A stretch of 64,000 nt of DNA from Bacteroidales bacterium (GTDB taxonomy: Bacteria > Bacteroidota > Bacteroidia > Bacteroidales > UBA12077): the NCBI GenBank assembly GCA_019038645.1, contig JAHOYT010000005.1, forward strand, positions 57,367 to 121,366, in the 5' to 3' direction. Positions 43,665-53,094 of this stretch are shown one piece after another; the stretch's first letter is position 1; each line of letters begins with the position of its first letter. A program made the translations under genes and the position numbers. The notes below the pieces were generated by a model. The model was not told the origin of the DNA and ran no database searches. It saw only the letters and a program-made list of their open reading frames with translations.

Positions 43665-44930
43665 TTACCATTTAACAGATTTTCTTCGTATTGGCATTGT
43701 CATACATCGTGCACCACCACCACCGCGTGGTAATTCTGAACCATCAAGCGCAATAACATATTTTTTATAATCCTTTGGATCAATTTTTCCTTTAATTATA
43801 TCTTTTGCTTTTAAAATATCAAACCCATTCTTGCTCATTTCCTCCATGGTATAAACATTACGTTCATATCCAATCACTTTCCCCGGACCAACCGCAAAAA
43901 AGTTTGCTCCGCTATGCCACTGTTCGCGTTCCTGTATCCAGGGGTCTTTAGTTCCTCCACATAAAACAGGTTTTAAATCCATTCCTAAATCTTTAAGTGA
44001 TTTAAAAAGGTTTTCTTCTTCTTTTATTGATATTACCTTCCCATTTTCAATAGTAATATGAATAGTCTGGTATTTATTAGTTTGCAAGATTAATGGCTCG
44101 TATACCATACAGGTATCAACATCAAGAAAAGTAAATACCATATCGAGGTGAATAAACGATTCTGGTTTGTAAGGTAATTCCTGAATCAGAATATGACGGG
44201 TTTTTCCTTTTTGAGCTAACAGTTTGTCTAATATAAAGTCAATTCCTTGCGGTGTTGTTCGGGTACCTGTACCAATACATAAAATATCGTCACGAGCAAC
44301 TAAAACATCACCTCCTTCAATGGATGCAGTTGAAGTGTAATTCGGGCTGTTTAGCGGATTAATAGTTTTAGTAACAAATAATTCATGATAATCGAAAATA
44401 GCTTCCATAATCAGGGATTCACGTTCGCGAACATTACTGGCCATTCGCCCGATTAATACATCATCCAGAACAGACATGGCTGCATCACGCGTAAAAAAGA
44501 AGTTATGTAACGGTCTCAATGAATACCTTTCTTTGTTTAGATATTTTGTCAGTGTGTTTTTTTCTTCAATTACTCCTTCGATAAGCTGTCTGGCAAGTTC
44601 TTCTGAATCCAGTGATTTAAGGTGTTTATTCAAATTACACTTTTCTTCGTACTGGCATATTTTATGCAAAAGAGTATCTTTTACTTTTTCATTGGAAATA
44701 ATGTCGGCTAACAATTCCTTTACCTGGAAAGTCTTTGTAAGTTTATCAAGAACTCCGCTTAACTGAGAATATTCTTTTTTCGCAACAGCAAGGTTTAAAA
44801 TATCGCTATAAAGAGCTCGTTCTGCATTTTTAGGAGTCATGTTTTCTACTTCACTTCCTGGAGTATGAAGTATAACAGCTTCTAATTCACCAATCTCAGA
44901 TCTTACGTTAATATCAATTTTTGCTGCCAT
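43665..44930 (-). CDS. arcA: Arginine deiminase
   Basis: Hydrolyses arginine to citrulline and ammonia. The guanidine-modifying fold motifs are present: FFFTRDAAMSVL (Asp), ASIEGGDVLVARDD (Glu-Asp), SFIHLDMVFTFLD (His-Asp) and the nucleophile C409 in PRGGGGARCMTMPI near the C-terminus. The 421-residue length is normal. It stands alone without arcB, arcC or an arginine/ornithine antiporter nearby, so the full fermentation pathway is not visible in this window. The symbol arcA follows the family; a standalone metabolic role is inferred. Confidence 0.95.
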   Translation of the reverse strand: MAAKIDINVRSEIGELEAVILHTPGSEVENMTPKNAERALYSDILNLAVAKKEYSQLSGVLDKLTKTFQVKELLADIISNEKVKDTLLHKICQYEEKCNLNKHLKSLDSEELARQLIEGVIEEKNTLTKYLNKERYSLRPLHNFFFTRDAAMSVLDDVLIGRMASNVRERESLIMEAIFDYHELFVTKTINPLNSPNYTSTASIEGGDVLVARDDILCIGTGTRTTPQGIDFILDKLLAQKGKTRHILIQELPYKPESFIHLDMVFTFLDVDTCMVYEPLILQTNKYQTIHITIENGKVISIKEEENLFKSLKDLGMDLKPVLCGGTKDPWIQEREQWHSGANFFAVGPGKVIGYERNVYTMEEMSKNGFDILKAKDIIKGKIDPKDYKKYVIALDGSELPRGGGGARCMTMPIRRKSVKW

Positions 44931-45081
44931 ATTATATGTTTTTTTATGAAATTTTTGAATAGCCTGTAAAATTATGAATTGTTATTCAGATAATTAAATA
45001 AATTTAAGTTAATAATTTCTTAAATGTTATTTAGCATTCGATGTTGTTCAGTTCAGAATTATATATAGTAAAAGATCCCTG

Positions 45082-45132
45082 CATTACTCGCTTTGCTCAT
45101 GAGAAAAGTTCGTAGGAACGTTTACCTTCATG
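45082..45132. repeat. Second copy of the 30-bp element plus local hairpin
   Basis: 45082-45111 is identical to 14002-14031. It is followed here by GTTC-GTAG-GAAC rather than the CCCGCG hairpin. The segment then runs into a GGAATAATGACATT sequence reminiscent of the other GGAATGACA repeats. Confidence 0.75.
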
Positions 45133-45217
45133 ACTGAAAGGAATAATGACATTAGAGTTTGGGTATCTGCCTCTTTTATTACGAAATCTTCTTAACTAAA
45201 TGATATTGATTAAGTAT

Positions 45218-45814
45218 TTATAAGATAATTGCAATTAGAAATGGAATTAGAATTGTTAAAACTACTCCGCTAAAAACAGATATTATTGCATAATCTGAAC
45301 CAATGTATTTGGTTATTACCGGAAGCGTTGTATCCATAGATGTTGCACCACCAGAAGAAATAGGAGCGAGTTTTCCAAAATATCTTGCAAATAATGGTGT
45401 AAATAATAGGGTAATTATTTCGCGGGAAATATTTGAAAGTAACGCAATTACACCAAGAGTTTCACCTGAAATCTCAGTAATTAAAACACTTGATAAACTA
45501 TAATAGCCAAATCCTGAGCCTACAGCAATTAATTCTATAAGGCTAAGATTATCCTGAATTAATGCAAAAATTGATACTCCAATGTAAGTGCCGGTTATTA
45601 CGGAAAGCGGAACTAGTATTATTTTTAAGTTAACAGATTTAATTACTTCTAAGGACTTTTTATTACTGCCTATTCCGATACCTACCAGAAACATAAGCAT
45701 ATAAAGTGCATATAAGCTATAATCATTTTCAAGTAACTGATCTGGAAGCAAATCATACATTCCAAGTAGCAGTCCTACTACAAAAAAAGCTAATATTATT
45801 AAGCTACCTTTCAT
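45218..45814 (-). CDS. LysO-family lysine exporter, C-terminal half
   Basis: 198 residues with about five hydrophobic helices. The segments IGVSIFALIQDN, GSGFGYYSLSSVLITEISG, LGVIALLSNISREIITLLF and GGATSMDTTLPVI match the C-terminal DUF340 portion of LysO (YbjE), which exports lysine in E. coli. In E. coli the protein is one chain of ~300 residues; here this part is a separate gene. It overlaps the N-terminal-half gene by 11 nt, so the two are almost certainly translated together and form one transporter. Confidence 0.88.
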   Translation of the reverse strand: MKGSLIILAFFVVGLLLGMYDLLPDQLLENDYSLYALYMLMFLVGIGIGSNKKSLEVIKSVNLKIILVPLSVITGTYIGVSIFALIQDNLSLIELIAVGSGFGYYSLSSVLITEISGETLGVIALLSNISREIITLLFTPLFARYFGKLAPISSGGATSMDTTLPVITKYIGSDYAIISVFSGVVLTILIPFLIAIIL

Positions 45815-46082
45815 TTTTCCTGAAAAATATTATATATGTTAACCACGAAACCAGAATGCTTCCTGATACTGCAAAAATTGTTATTAAAATTGCCTGATAT
45901 CCGATCTGACCAAAATTGTTTAGTATTTTTTCATTTGTTCCTACCGATAATCCTAATAAAAACAGAAGTAAATAAATTGCCCAATTCGTTAATTCTGATG
46001 ATACTTTTAAGAACCGCTCTTTTTTATGTAAAAGCCATCCTAATATTATTCCGGCAGTCATTAGAATTAATACTGTTATCAT
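45804..46082 (-). CDS. LysO-family lysine exporter, N-terminal half
   Basis: 92 residues with three hydrophobic helices. ILGWLLHKKERFLKVSSELTN and LLLFLLGLSVGTNEKIL match the N-terminal part of LysO. It overlaps the YbaN gene by 4 nt on its 5' side and the C-terminal half by 11 nt on its 3' side, a tightly coupled four-gene arrangement. The split arrangement is known in other Bacteroidota. Both halves should be present for function, so this is probably not a frameshift error. Confidence 0.85.
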   Translation of the reverse strand: MITVLILMTAGIILGWLLHKKERFLKVSSELTNWAIYLLLFLLGLSVGTNEKILNNFGQIGYQAILITIFAVSGSILVSWLTYIIFFRKNER

Positions 46083-46480
46083 TCTTTTGTGATTGATTTA
46101 AAAGATAAAATATGAATTGTTACAGCAATTGCTATCACCAAAAGTAATATTTTGATAATTAATTTATCAATAATTATAATTATTGTAGCTAAGATAGCTA
46201 ACCATAATAATGATAAAGCGGAAATTTTAGATTTTTTTGATATTGTTTTATGAAGCAAATAGTTTTTCAGGTGTTTCCCCAGATATTTGTGATTCATTAG
46301 CCAGTTGTACAGTCGTGTTGAGCTTTTCATAAATAAAGCTGCTGATAAAAGAAGAAAAGGAGTAGTTGGCAACAATGGTAAAAAAACTCCAATAATTCCC
46401 AAAAATAAAGAAATCAGACCAAGTGTAGCCAGAACGTATTTTATTAACCTGTTTGTAGGTTGTTTTATTACTTTATTCAC
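46079..46480 (-). CDS. YbaN family (DUF454) small membrane protein
   Basis: 133 residues with three hydrophobic helices. LISLFLGIIGVFLPLLPTTP and FLLLSAALFMKSSTRLYNWL followed by KYLGKHLKNY are signature segments of the YbaN/DUF454 family. The cellular function is unknown. It starts 3 nt after the CDGSH protein gene and ends 4 nt into the LysO-N gene, as the second gene of the operon 46948 to 45218. Confidence 0.9.
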   Translation of the reverse strand: MNKVIKQPTNRLIKYVLATLGLISLFLGIIGVFLPLLPTTPFLLLSAALFMKSSTRLYNWLMNHKYLGKHLKNYLLHKTISKKSKISALSLLWLAILATIIIIIDKLIIKILLLVIAIAVTIHILSFKSITKE

Positions 46481-46483
46481 TTA

Positions 46484-46948
46484 TTATCTGGTTTCCTGAA
46501 ACCCTGTTTTGTTATGCGTGCCATCGCAAAAAGGCATTGTTGATGATTTTCCACATCTGCAAAGTGCAACATTATTAGCTTGTGCTAATTTGCTGCCATT
46601 AATATCTGAAATTGTAAAGTTCCCCGAAATTAAGGCTGGGCCATTTTTTAATATTTGAATTTTTGCCGGTGGAACTATATCTTCTTTAATCTCAATTTTT
46701 TCTTCTTTGTTCTTTATATTTTTATTCGGATTTTTTTCTCTTGTAAAAGTTAATGCATCAGTAGGGCATTGTTCAACAATTTCAATTATTTTTTCTGTGC
46801 TTGCACCTTTCATATTGACCCATGGGCGTCTTGCCGGATCAAAAACTTTTCTGAGCTCTGAATAACAAATAGTTGAGTGAATGCATGCGTCCGGACGCCA
46901 GTGAACAGTTATTTCACCATTGCTATAATCTCTGTCATTTTTATCCAT
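46484..46948 (-). CDS. Fer4_19-type 4Fe-4S domain fused to a CDGSH iron-sulfur domain
   Basis: 154 residues with two iron-sulfur modules. Residues ~12-70 (HWRPDACIHSTICYSELRKVF then VEQCPTDAL) form the divergent mono-cluster 4Fe-4S domain (Fer4_19). The C-terminus has the CDGSH 2Fe-2S ligand set C130, C132, C141, H145 in CRCGKSSTMPFCDGTH. A Lys/Glu-rich linker of about 25 residues (NPNKNIKNKEEKIEIKED) joins them. The role is probably electron transfer or redox sensing; the partner is unknown. First gene of the operon with YbaN and LysO. Confidence 0.92.
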   Translation of the reverse strand: MDKNDRDYSNGEITVHWRPDACIHSTICYSELRKVFDPARRPWVNMKGASTEKIIEIVEQCPTDALTFTREKNPNKNIKNKEEKIEIKEDIVPPAKIQILKNGPALISGNFTISDINGSKLAQANNVALCRCGKSSTMPFCDGTHNKTGFQETR

Positions 46949-47017
46949 GTAAGTATAATTTTATTCGAAAATAAATAACTATTTGTTATTTACAATGAAA
47001 GAGGAAGAAATGTTTAA

Positions 47018-49411
47018 TCATTTGTTAAGGTAAAAATCTAACTTTCCCATTAATTTGTCTTTTTTAATAGGCTTGGCAATAAAGTTTGTGCAACCAGCTT
47101 TTCTTGCTTTTTCCTGATCGGCAGGCATTGCATATGCAGTAAATACTATTATCGGAATTTTTTTATTGAATTTACGTATTTCTCTGGTTGCATCTAAACC
47201 ATTCACTTTGGGCATTTTAATATCTAACAACACTAAGTCGATCTCTTTCAGTTCTTTGCATTTATCAATAGCTTTTTGGCCATTTTGCACATGAATAATA
47301 TTCACGTTTGTTTTTTGCAATACCAGCTTAATCATTTTTATGTTATTCTTTTCATCTTCAGCGATTAAAATAGTTTTATTTTCCCAATTATAATTTGTAT
47401 TTATGGGTTCATATTGTTTGTACTTTTTGTCTGTTTCTACATAAGGAAGTGTGAAATAAAAAGTTGATCCAATTCCGGATTCAGATTCAATCCATATTTT
47501 ACCACCCAATTCCTTAATCAGGTTTTCCGATATTGCCAATCCTAACCCAGCTCCCCGATATAATTTATCTTTTTCTTCTGAATCAACCTTTCTGAATTGC
47601 TCAAATATTTCTTTTTGTTCTTTCTTGTTTAATCCTATGCCCGTATCCTGAACAAAAAAACGGATGAAATCTTCATAACCTTCGGGTGAAATATGATATC
47701 CAAACTTTATATAGCCCTGATCAGTAAATTTTATTGCGTTACCTATCAAATTATTCATTACCTGCCTGAATCGATACGGATCAGTATAAACCGATAAATT
47801 TTCGTCAGTATTTTCAACTTCAACTATCAACTCTACATTGTTATTTTCTTTTAATTCCGTTTCGCTAAATAATTCGTATAGTTCTATAAAAGACTGATTA
47901 ATAAAACAATCCTGCTTATAAATACGTAGCTGTCCAGCCTCAATTCTGGCTATATCTATAATATCATCTATTAAATGAAGCAATGAGTTACAATTACTAT
48001 TTAAATGAGTTATCAGTTCTTTTCGTTGATTTTGATCCATGTCCGAATCAGATATTAACTCGGAAAAACCTATTATGGCATTCATCGGAGTTCTGATTTC
48101 GTGTGACATATTTGCAAGGAATGAAGATTTTAAACGATCAGACTCTTCAGCTCTGTCCTTAGCAATTTTTAATTGTAATGTTCTTTGCTCTACAAGTTTT
48201 TCAAGCTGGGTTTGATGTTTCTCAAGTTCAATATTTTGTTTTTGAATTTGGCTGTTTTGCTCGTTGGCCAAATCTCTCTGAGCTTCTATTTCTTCTTTTT
48301 GTCTAAGTATTTCTTCTTCGGCTTCTTTGAGTTTTGTAATATCAGAATCTATAGCTACCAGTTTAATTATTTTTCCGGAATCTCCAATAATAGGTGTTAT
48401 AGTTGTATGTACCCATATTTTTTTGCTTGATCTATTATTACTGTAGGCAGCATAATTAACAGTATTTTTTCTTTCGATACAGTCTTTAATTATTTCATTT
48501 ATTTTGGGATAATCGCTTGTAGTTACTAGTGTAGACCCTCTTTCTATTTTAAACTCAGGAAGAGTATAACCATACAATCTAATAAACCCTTCGTTTACCC
48601 ATTCAATTTCACCATTTTCATCAGCTATTAAAATGGCGTTGTCGGTTTTTTGTGCTGCAAGTGTAAGCTTTTGAAGTTCATTATTTTTATGCTCTAAATG
48701 TCTTTTTTGTTCCTGAATTTCTTTTTTCTGTTGATTTATCTTCGCGTTCTTTTCTTCTAAATCCCTGTTTATTAGTTTTAAGTGTTCCGTTTGTACTGTA
48801 TTTTCTTCTATTTGTTGTTCATTTTCATAAATTTTTCCGTATAGCTTTTGTTCGAAATCAGATAAAATCAAAGATTTTTTTATTGAAATTGAAATATGAT
48901 TTGAAAGAAGATGGAAAACCTCCAGTTTTTCAGTCGGAAAAGCATTTGTAGTTTTAGTATTTTCAAAATAAAGTATTCCGGCTAATTTATTATGATATAA
49001 AATAGGATGACATAGCAGTGATTTAATTTGAAATTCGCCCGCATTAGTTTGAATTTTATATAATTTATCTTCTGCTACATTATTTATTACTATTAATTTT
49101 CTTGATTTTTCTACATCCTTTATTATGCTGTGTGAGAGATCTTTGGAGTTCTCATAAGACATTGAGTCAACAATAATTGGCTCCTGTAGAATTTCGCTTT
49201 TTATTGCTTTAATATTTAGTGAATCAAACTCATAAAGCAATAAAATTCCTTTGGTGGCGCCTAATAAATCAAGGCTTGTATTTAAAATTTTTTTAAAAAG
49301 ATTTTCCTTAAAAATTTCATCAGATATTTCTACTGAAGTGTTAAAGACCGAAATCAGATCTGAGTTCTTAGTTTTAAATTCAGTAACTGAATCGTTTGTT
49401 TGGTTTTCCAT
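47018..49411 (-). CDS. Hybrid sensor histidine kinase (GAF-PAS-HisKA-HATPase-REC)
   Basis: 797 residues. A GAF domain (~15-180) is followed by coiled coil, a PAS domain (~255-365, AILIADENGEIEWVNEGFIR), a long coiled coil (~365-425), a HisKA domain with H437 in LANMSHEIRTPMNAI, an HATPase_c domain (~540-660, N box NLIGNAIKFTD, G1 DTGIGL, G2 GAGLGLAI) and a REC domain with D730 in LVLLDIKMPKVNG. There is no transmembrane helix, so it should sense a cytoplasmic signal. No response regulator or Hpt partner lies nearby. Single gene, divergent from the DUF4294 gene. Confidence 0.94.
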   Translation of the reverse strand: MENQTNDSVTEFKTKNSDLISVFNTSVEISDEIFKENLFKKILNTSLDLLGATKGILLLYEFDSLNIKAIKSEILQEPIIVDSMSYENSKDLSHSIIKDVEKSRKLIVINNVAEDKLYKIQTNAGEFQIKSLLCHPILYHNKLAGILYFENTKTTNAFPTEKLEVFHLLSNHISISIKKSLILSDFEQKLYGKIYENEQQIEENTVQTEHLKLINRDLEEKNAKINQQKKEIQEQKRHLEHKNNELQKLTLAAQKTDNAILIADENGEIEWVNEGFIRLYGYTLPEFKIERGSTLVTTSDYPKINEIIKDCIERKNTVNYAAYSNNRSSKKIWVHTTITPIIGDSGKIIKLVAIDSDITKLKEAEEEILRQKEEIEAQRDLANEQNSQIQKQNIELEKHQTQLEKLVEQRTLQLKIAKDRAEESDRLKSSFLANMSHEIRTPMNAIIGFSELISDSDMDQNQRKELITHLNSNCNSLLHLIDDIIDIARIEAGQLRIYKQDCFINQSFIELYELFSETELKENNNVELIVEVENTDENLSVYTDPYRFRQVMNNLIGNAIKFTDQGYIKFGYHISPEGYEDFIRFFVQDTGIGLNKKEQKEIFEQFRKVDSEEKDKLYRGAGLGLAISENLIKELGGKIWIESESGIGSTFYFTLPYVETDKKYKQYEPINTNYNWENKTILIAEDEKNNIKMIKLVLQKTNVNIIHVQNGQKAIDKCKELKEIDLVLLDIKMPKVNGLDATREIRKFNKKIPIIVFTAYAMPADQEKARKAGCTNFIAKPIKKDKLMGKLDFYLNK

Positions 49412-49591
49412 TTAATTATGTAGAAAAAAATCTTATAAAGCCCTACAATGTATAAATGGTTGATGAACATTGCTAAAATTAAAAGGATAACTTATTAACA
49501 TTTGCTTAACAATCATTATTAAGATTTTATAATTTAAAATGATTACAACAAATTACATTTTCGTTCGTATTATTGTTGAAAATTTATTTTA

Positions 49592-50236
49592 ATGAAATTA
49601 TCAGGTGCATATATCATATTAATTTTTCTTCTGTTTGCCGGAATAACTCAGGCTCAGGAAAAGAAAGACGTTGATACTCTTATTGTTACACGAACAGTTA
49701 TAGTTGAAGGTGATACTATACCTAATGTAAGTATTGAAGAGGTTATTATATTTCCCCGGTTAATTTTCAAATCCCGGTATCGGGAGAGAAAATATAGAAA
49801 ATTGATTAGAGATGTTAAAAAAGCTTATCCTTATGCAATACTTGCAAAAGAGAAGCTTGACATGATGGAAAGTGAGTTTAAAAATCTTGAAACAGAAAAG
49901 GAAAAGAAAAAGTACGTTAAAACTGTTGAAAAGCAATTAACTGATGAGTTTGGAAATAAATTAAAAAAACTTACTATCACACAAGGACGTATTTTATTAA
50001 AGCTAATTGACAGAGAGACAGGTAATACTTCGTATGAGCTGTTGAAAGAATTACGCGGAACCCTATCTGCTCTATTCTGGCAAACAATTGCCCGTATTTT
50101 TGGATCTGACCTTAAAGTACAATACGATCCTACTGGTAAAGACGTATTGATAGAAAGAATTGTGAAGTTGATTGAGTACGGGCAAATCGTTCCTGATAAA
50201 AAGGAATATATGAAACCAAAAATGTCACACGAATAA
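49592..50236 (+). CDS. DUF4294 domain-containing secreted protein
   Basis: 214 residues. Signal peptide ending ITQAQ at about 22. The body contains YRKLIRDVKKAYPYAILAKEKL, GRILLKLIDRETGNTSYELLKELRG and LSALFWQTIARIFGSDLKVQYDP, which are characteristic of DUF4294, a Bacteroidota-restricted envelope family of unknown function. Single gene, convergent with elbB. Confidence 0.9.
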   Translation: MKLSGAYIILIFLLFAGITQAQEKKDVDTLIVTRTVIVEGDTIPNVSIEEVIIFPRLIFKSRYRERKYRKLIRDVKKAYPYAILAKEKLDMMESEFKNLETEKEKKKYVKTVEKQLTDEFGNKLKKLTITQGRILLKLIDRETGNTSYELLKELRGTLSALFWQTIARIFGSDLKVQYDPTGKDVLIERIVKLIEYGQIVPDKKEYMKPKMSHE

Positions 50237-50270
50237 AAATTCGTATGATATCTCTTATATCGAAATATAA

Positions 50271-50918
50271 TTAAATCATTTCCAGAATAGTTTTCACAAC
50301 ATTTAATGCACCTTCACCAATCTGACTAATATTAGCATCAAGCATATAACAAGGAGTTGTTACAATTTTGTGTTTATTGTCAATTATTACTTCACTATGA
50401 GTAGTTTCTTTATGTTTAGCTCCCATATTTGTAACTGCCTCAGCAGTGCTTTTGTCCTGTCCGATAGTAATCTCAATACCATCCAGAATTTTTGCTAAAA
50501 GCACAGGTGCAATGCATAAAGCTCCAATTGGCTTCTCTTGCTCAATCATGCTTTTTATTGCATTTTCAACATCGTGATTAACACTACAATCAACACCATC
50601 AAAAGCAAAAGTGCACAGGTTTTTAGCAACACCAAAACCGCCTGGAAAAATAAGTGCATCATAATCAGCGGCGTTAAACTTAGCCAGATCGTTGATTTTT
50701 CCACGAGCAATTCTCGATGCTTCAATCAGCACATTTCTTGTTTCAGGCATTTCTTCACCGGTAATATGATTAATAACGTGATGCTGATTGATATTAGGTG
50801 CAAAAATTTCGTAAGAAGCATTATTTTTTGCTATTGCAAAAAGAGTTAGTGTAGCTTCATGAATTTCAGATCCATCGAAAACTCCGTTTCCTGCCAATAC
50901 GACTGCTATCTTTTTCAT
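50271..50918 (-). CDS. elbB: ElbB-like DJ-1/PfpI-family glyoxalase
   Basis: 215 residues. The flavodoxin-like DJ-1/PfpI fold: IAVVLAGNGVFDGSEIHEAT at the N-terminus, YDALIFPGGFGVAKNL near 88 and the nucleophile-elbow Cys in IGALCIAPVLLAKIL. The final TPCYMLDANISQIGEG segment is typical of ElbB, annotated as isoprenoid biosynthesis glyoxalase. The role in aldehyde detoxification is inferred from the family. Divergent from thpR, with 89 nt between the start codons. Confidence 0.93.
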   Translation of the reverse strand: MKKIAVVLAGNGVFDGSEIHEATLTLFAIAKNNASYEIFAPNINQHHVINHITGEEMPETRNVLIEASRIARGKINDLAKFNAADYDALIFPGGFGVAKNLCTFAFDGVDCSVNHDVENAIKSMIEQEKPIGALCIAPVLLAKILDGIEITIGQDKSTAEAVTNMGAKHKETTHSEVIIDNKHKIVTTPCYMLDANISQIGEGALNVVKTILEMI

Positions 50919-51007
50919 TATATTATTATTTAAGAATATATTCGAACCTTTTATTGATATATTGTAAATATAAATTTAATTTGCTTTGAAGTCAAGATAT
51001 TACTATT

Positions 51008-51565
51008 ATGAAAAGAACCTTTATTGCAATTAAAATATCTAATACAAAAAGTATTTCAGAAGTTTATCAGAACATTAGACTTGAATTAAAAGATGAAAGA
51101 GTTAAATGGGTAGAAGAACAAAATTTACATATTACTTTAGCCTTTTTGGGTGATACTGATGAAAAGGACATTGATAATGTTTGTAACATGCTCTCAGAAT
51201 ATACAGAAGGTTTAAATCCATTTTTAATAAAGATTACCGGACTGGGCGTTTTTAGAAATGTGAATAATCCAAAAGCTTTGTGGTTGGGAATAAAAAAATC
51301 AGAAGATCTTAACCAGATCTACAATAAAATTAACGTTGCAATTAGCTTATTCGGATTCACTATTCAGAGCAAAGATTTTAGGCCTCATCTTACAATAGGA
51401 AGAACAAAGTTCTTAAAAAATAGAAGTAAGCTTAAAAATTTAATAGAGAAATATAAAGAAACCCAAATAGAACAATTAAAAATCAGTGAGGTTTATTTTT
51501 ATGAAAGTATTTTAACTTCGGAAGGGCCGGTTTATAAAGTAATAAAAAAATATAATCTGAATTAA
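51008..51565 (+). CDS. thpR: RNA 2',3'-cyclic phosphodiesterase
   Basis: 185 residues of the 2H phosphoesterase family. The two HxT motifs are H41-I-T43 in LHITLAFLGD and H127-L-T129 in RPHLTIGRTK. It opens a cyclic phosphodiester on RNA and is related to archaeal and bacterial RNA ligase-like proteins. The TTAA at 51562-51565 carries the TAA stop of this gene and, on the other strand, the stop of the sugar-transferase gene, so the two genes end on top of each other. Confidence 0.93.
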   Translation: MKRTFIAIKISNTKSISEVYQNIRLELKDERVKWVEEQNLHITLAFLGDTDEKDIDNVCNMLSEYTEGLNPFLIKITGLGVFRNVNNPKALWLGIKKSEDLNQIYNKINVAISLFGFTIQSKDFRPHLTIGRTKFLKNRSKLKNLIEKYKETQIEQLKISEVYFYESILTSEGPVYKVIKKYNLN

Positions 51566-52977
51566 ATATGCCTTCCTTTTAGAATAATTAATATAGTGTA
51601 GATCATAATTTTGAAATCAACATAAACCGACATATTTTCAATATAAAGAATGTCATATTTTAAACGTTCTGTCATTTCATTAACATTTTCTGCATATCCG
51701 TATTTTACCTGACCCCACGATGTAATTCCTGGTTTTACTTTTTGTAAATGAAGGTAATGAGGAGCTTTCCCTATTATTTGATCAATATAAAATTTTCTCT
51801 CCGGTCTTGGCCCTACTAGAGACATATCACCTTTTAGAACATTATAAAAATTAGGTAATTCGTCCAGTTTAGCTTTACGCATAAATTTCCCAAACGGGGT
51901 TATTCTGGAATCATCTTTAAAAGATAATGAAGGTCCGTTTTTCTCAGCATCTACATACATTGACCTGAATTTATACAATGTAAATGGTTTCCCGAATTGT
52001 CCTATTCTCTCATGGCTATACAACACAGGTCCTTTTGATGTTAATTTTATTCCAACAGAAAGAAATATTAATACCGGCGAGAAAATTATAAGTGCTAACA
52101 ATGATAAACTAATATCAATTAACTGTTTAGTTTGCTGTTGCCAGGTAGGCATCAGACTATGCGATATTTGAATGAGAGGTGTACTATATATATGTGCCAT
52201 TTTTACCTTGCCAATCAATATATCATACATGCTGGCAATAACCTTAATAACAACATTCTTATCATCCAGATAATTGATTATTTTCCCAATGTCTTTGTGT
52301 TCGGTAGATTCCAGTGCAATTATAACTTCTTCAATTTTATAATCATCGATAACTTTTCTAATATTATTCAGGTTTCCCAGATTATCCAGATGTTTTTCCA
52401 GTAAATGTTTCTCTTTTTCAACAATACAAATAAATCCAACAAATTTGTTTCCTACTGATTTCTGCTGATTTTCAATTTTTTGATAAATGTCAGCTGCTTT
52501 TCTGTTTCCTCCAATAATTATTGTATTAAAGCCAATTTTTCTGTTGTGAATTTTATTATTAGTGACAGATGTAAGGGTTATTCTTGGTATGTAAGTAACA
52601 GTGAATTGAATTAATATAAGAGATATAAATAAATTGTAATAATGTGTATAAACCAAAATCTGATCATCGAGTAAAGATGTAAAAAAGATTATTATGGATC
52701 CAATAAGTATTGTAAAAAAAGTCTGGGCAAGTTCCTTTAAGCGTGATTTGCGATAAATATCTCTATAATAGCCGCTTAAATAATAAAGAAAAATCCAGAA
52801 TATCGGAATAAAAATGATTCCATAATAGTATTTCTCAGCTAATTCTAAAGGTACTTTATAACCATATTTTAATGGCTCAATAAAGGTTTTTCGGTAAATA
52901 TAAAATAAGCTCCAGCTTATAACCGCAGTAAAGTAATCAAATAACAGATATTTTAGAGTATGTAATTTTTTATTCAT
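51562..52977 (-). CDS. Polyprenyl-phosphate sugar-1-phosphate transferase (exopolysaccharide initiation)
   Basis: 471 residues. Four N-terminal hydrophobic helices (~10-130), a central Rossmann-like domain (~145-260, NTIIIGGNRKAADIYQKI) and a C-terminal bacterial sugar-transferase domain (~283-471) with a membrane segment, YKFRSMYVDAEKNG, AKLDELPNFYNVLKGDMSLVGPRPE and PGITSWGQVKYGY. This architecture transfers a sugar phosphate to undecaprenyl phosphate and starts polysaccharide assembly. The rest of a polysaccharide cluster is not in this window. The sugar cannot be predicted. It shares its stop with thpR in convergent orientation. Confidence 0.93.
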   Translation of the reverse strand: MNKKLHTLKYLLFDYFTAVISWSLFYIYRKTFIEPLKYGYKVPLELAEKYYYGIIFIPIFWIFLYYLSGYYRDIYRKSRLKELAQTFFTILIGSIIIFFTSLLDDQILVYTHYYNLFISLILIQFTVTYIPRITLTSVTNNKIHNRKIGFNTIIIGGNRKAADIYQKIENQQKSVGNKFVGFICIVEKEKHLLEKHLDNLGNLNNIRKVIDDYKIEEVIIALESTEHKDIGKIINYLDDKNVVIKVIASMYDILIGKVKMAHIYSTPLIQISHSLMPTWQQQTKQLIDISLSLLALIIFSPVLIFLSVGIKLTSKGPVLYSHERIGQFGKPFTLYKFRSMYVDAEKNGPSLSFKDDSRITPFGKFMRKAKLDELPNFYNVLKGDMSLVGPRPERKFYIDQIIGKAPHYLHLQKVKPGITSWGQVKYGYAENVNEMTERLKYDILYIENMSVYVDFKIMIYTILIILKGRHI

Positions 52978-53094
52978 TCAGGATTCTTGATTCGGGAAAC
53001 CAAATAAATACTTCTTTAGATGTAAAAGAAATTAAATTGTTGATAAAATAAAACTATTTATCAGCAAAAAGAATAAAACAGTATTTTACTTCTA

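Noticed and set aside
45218..46082. LysO halves as a frameshifted pseudogene
   Set aside because: Both parts have proper starts, full helices and the overlap pattern of coupled translation; split LysO is known in the phylum.
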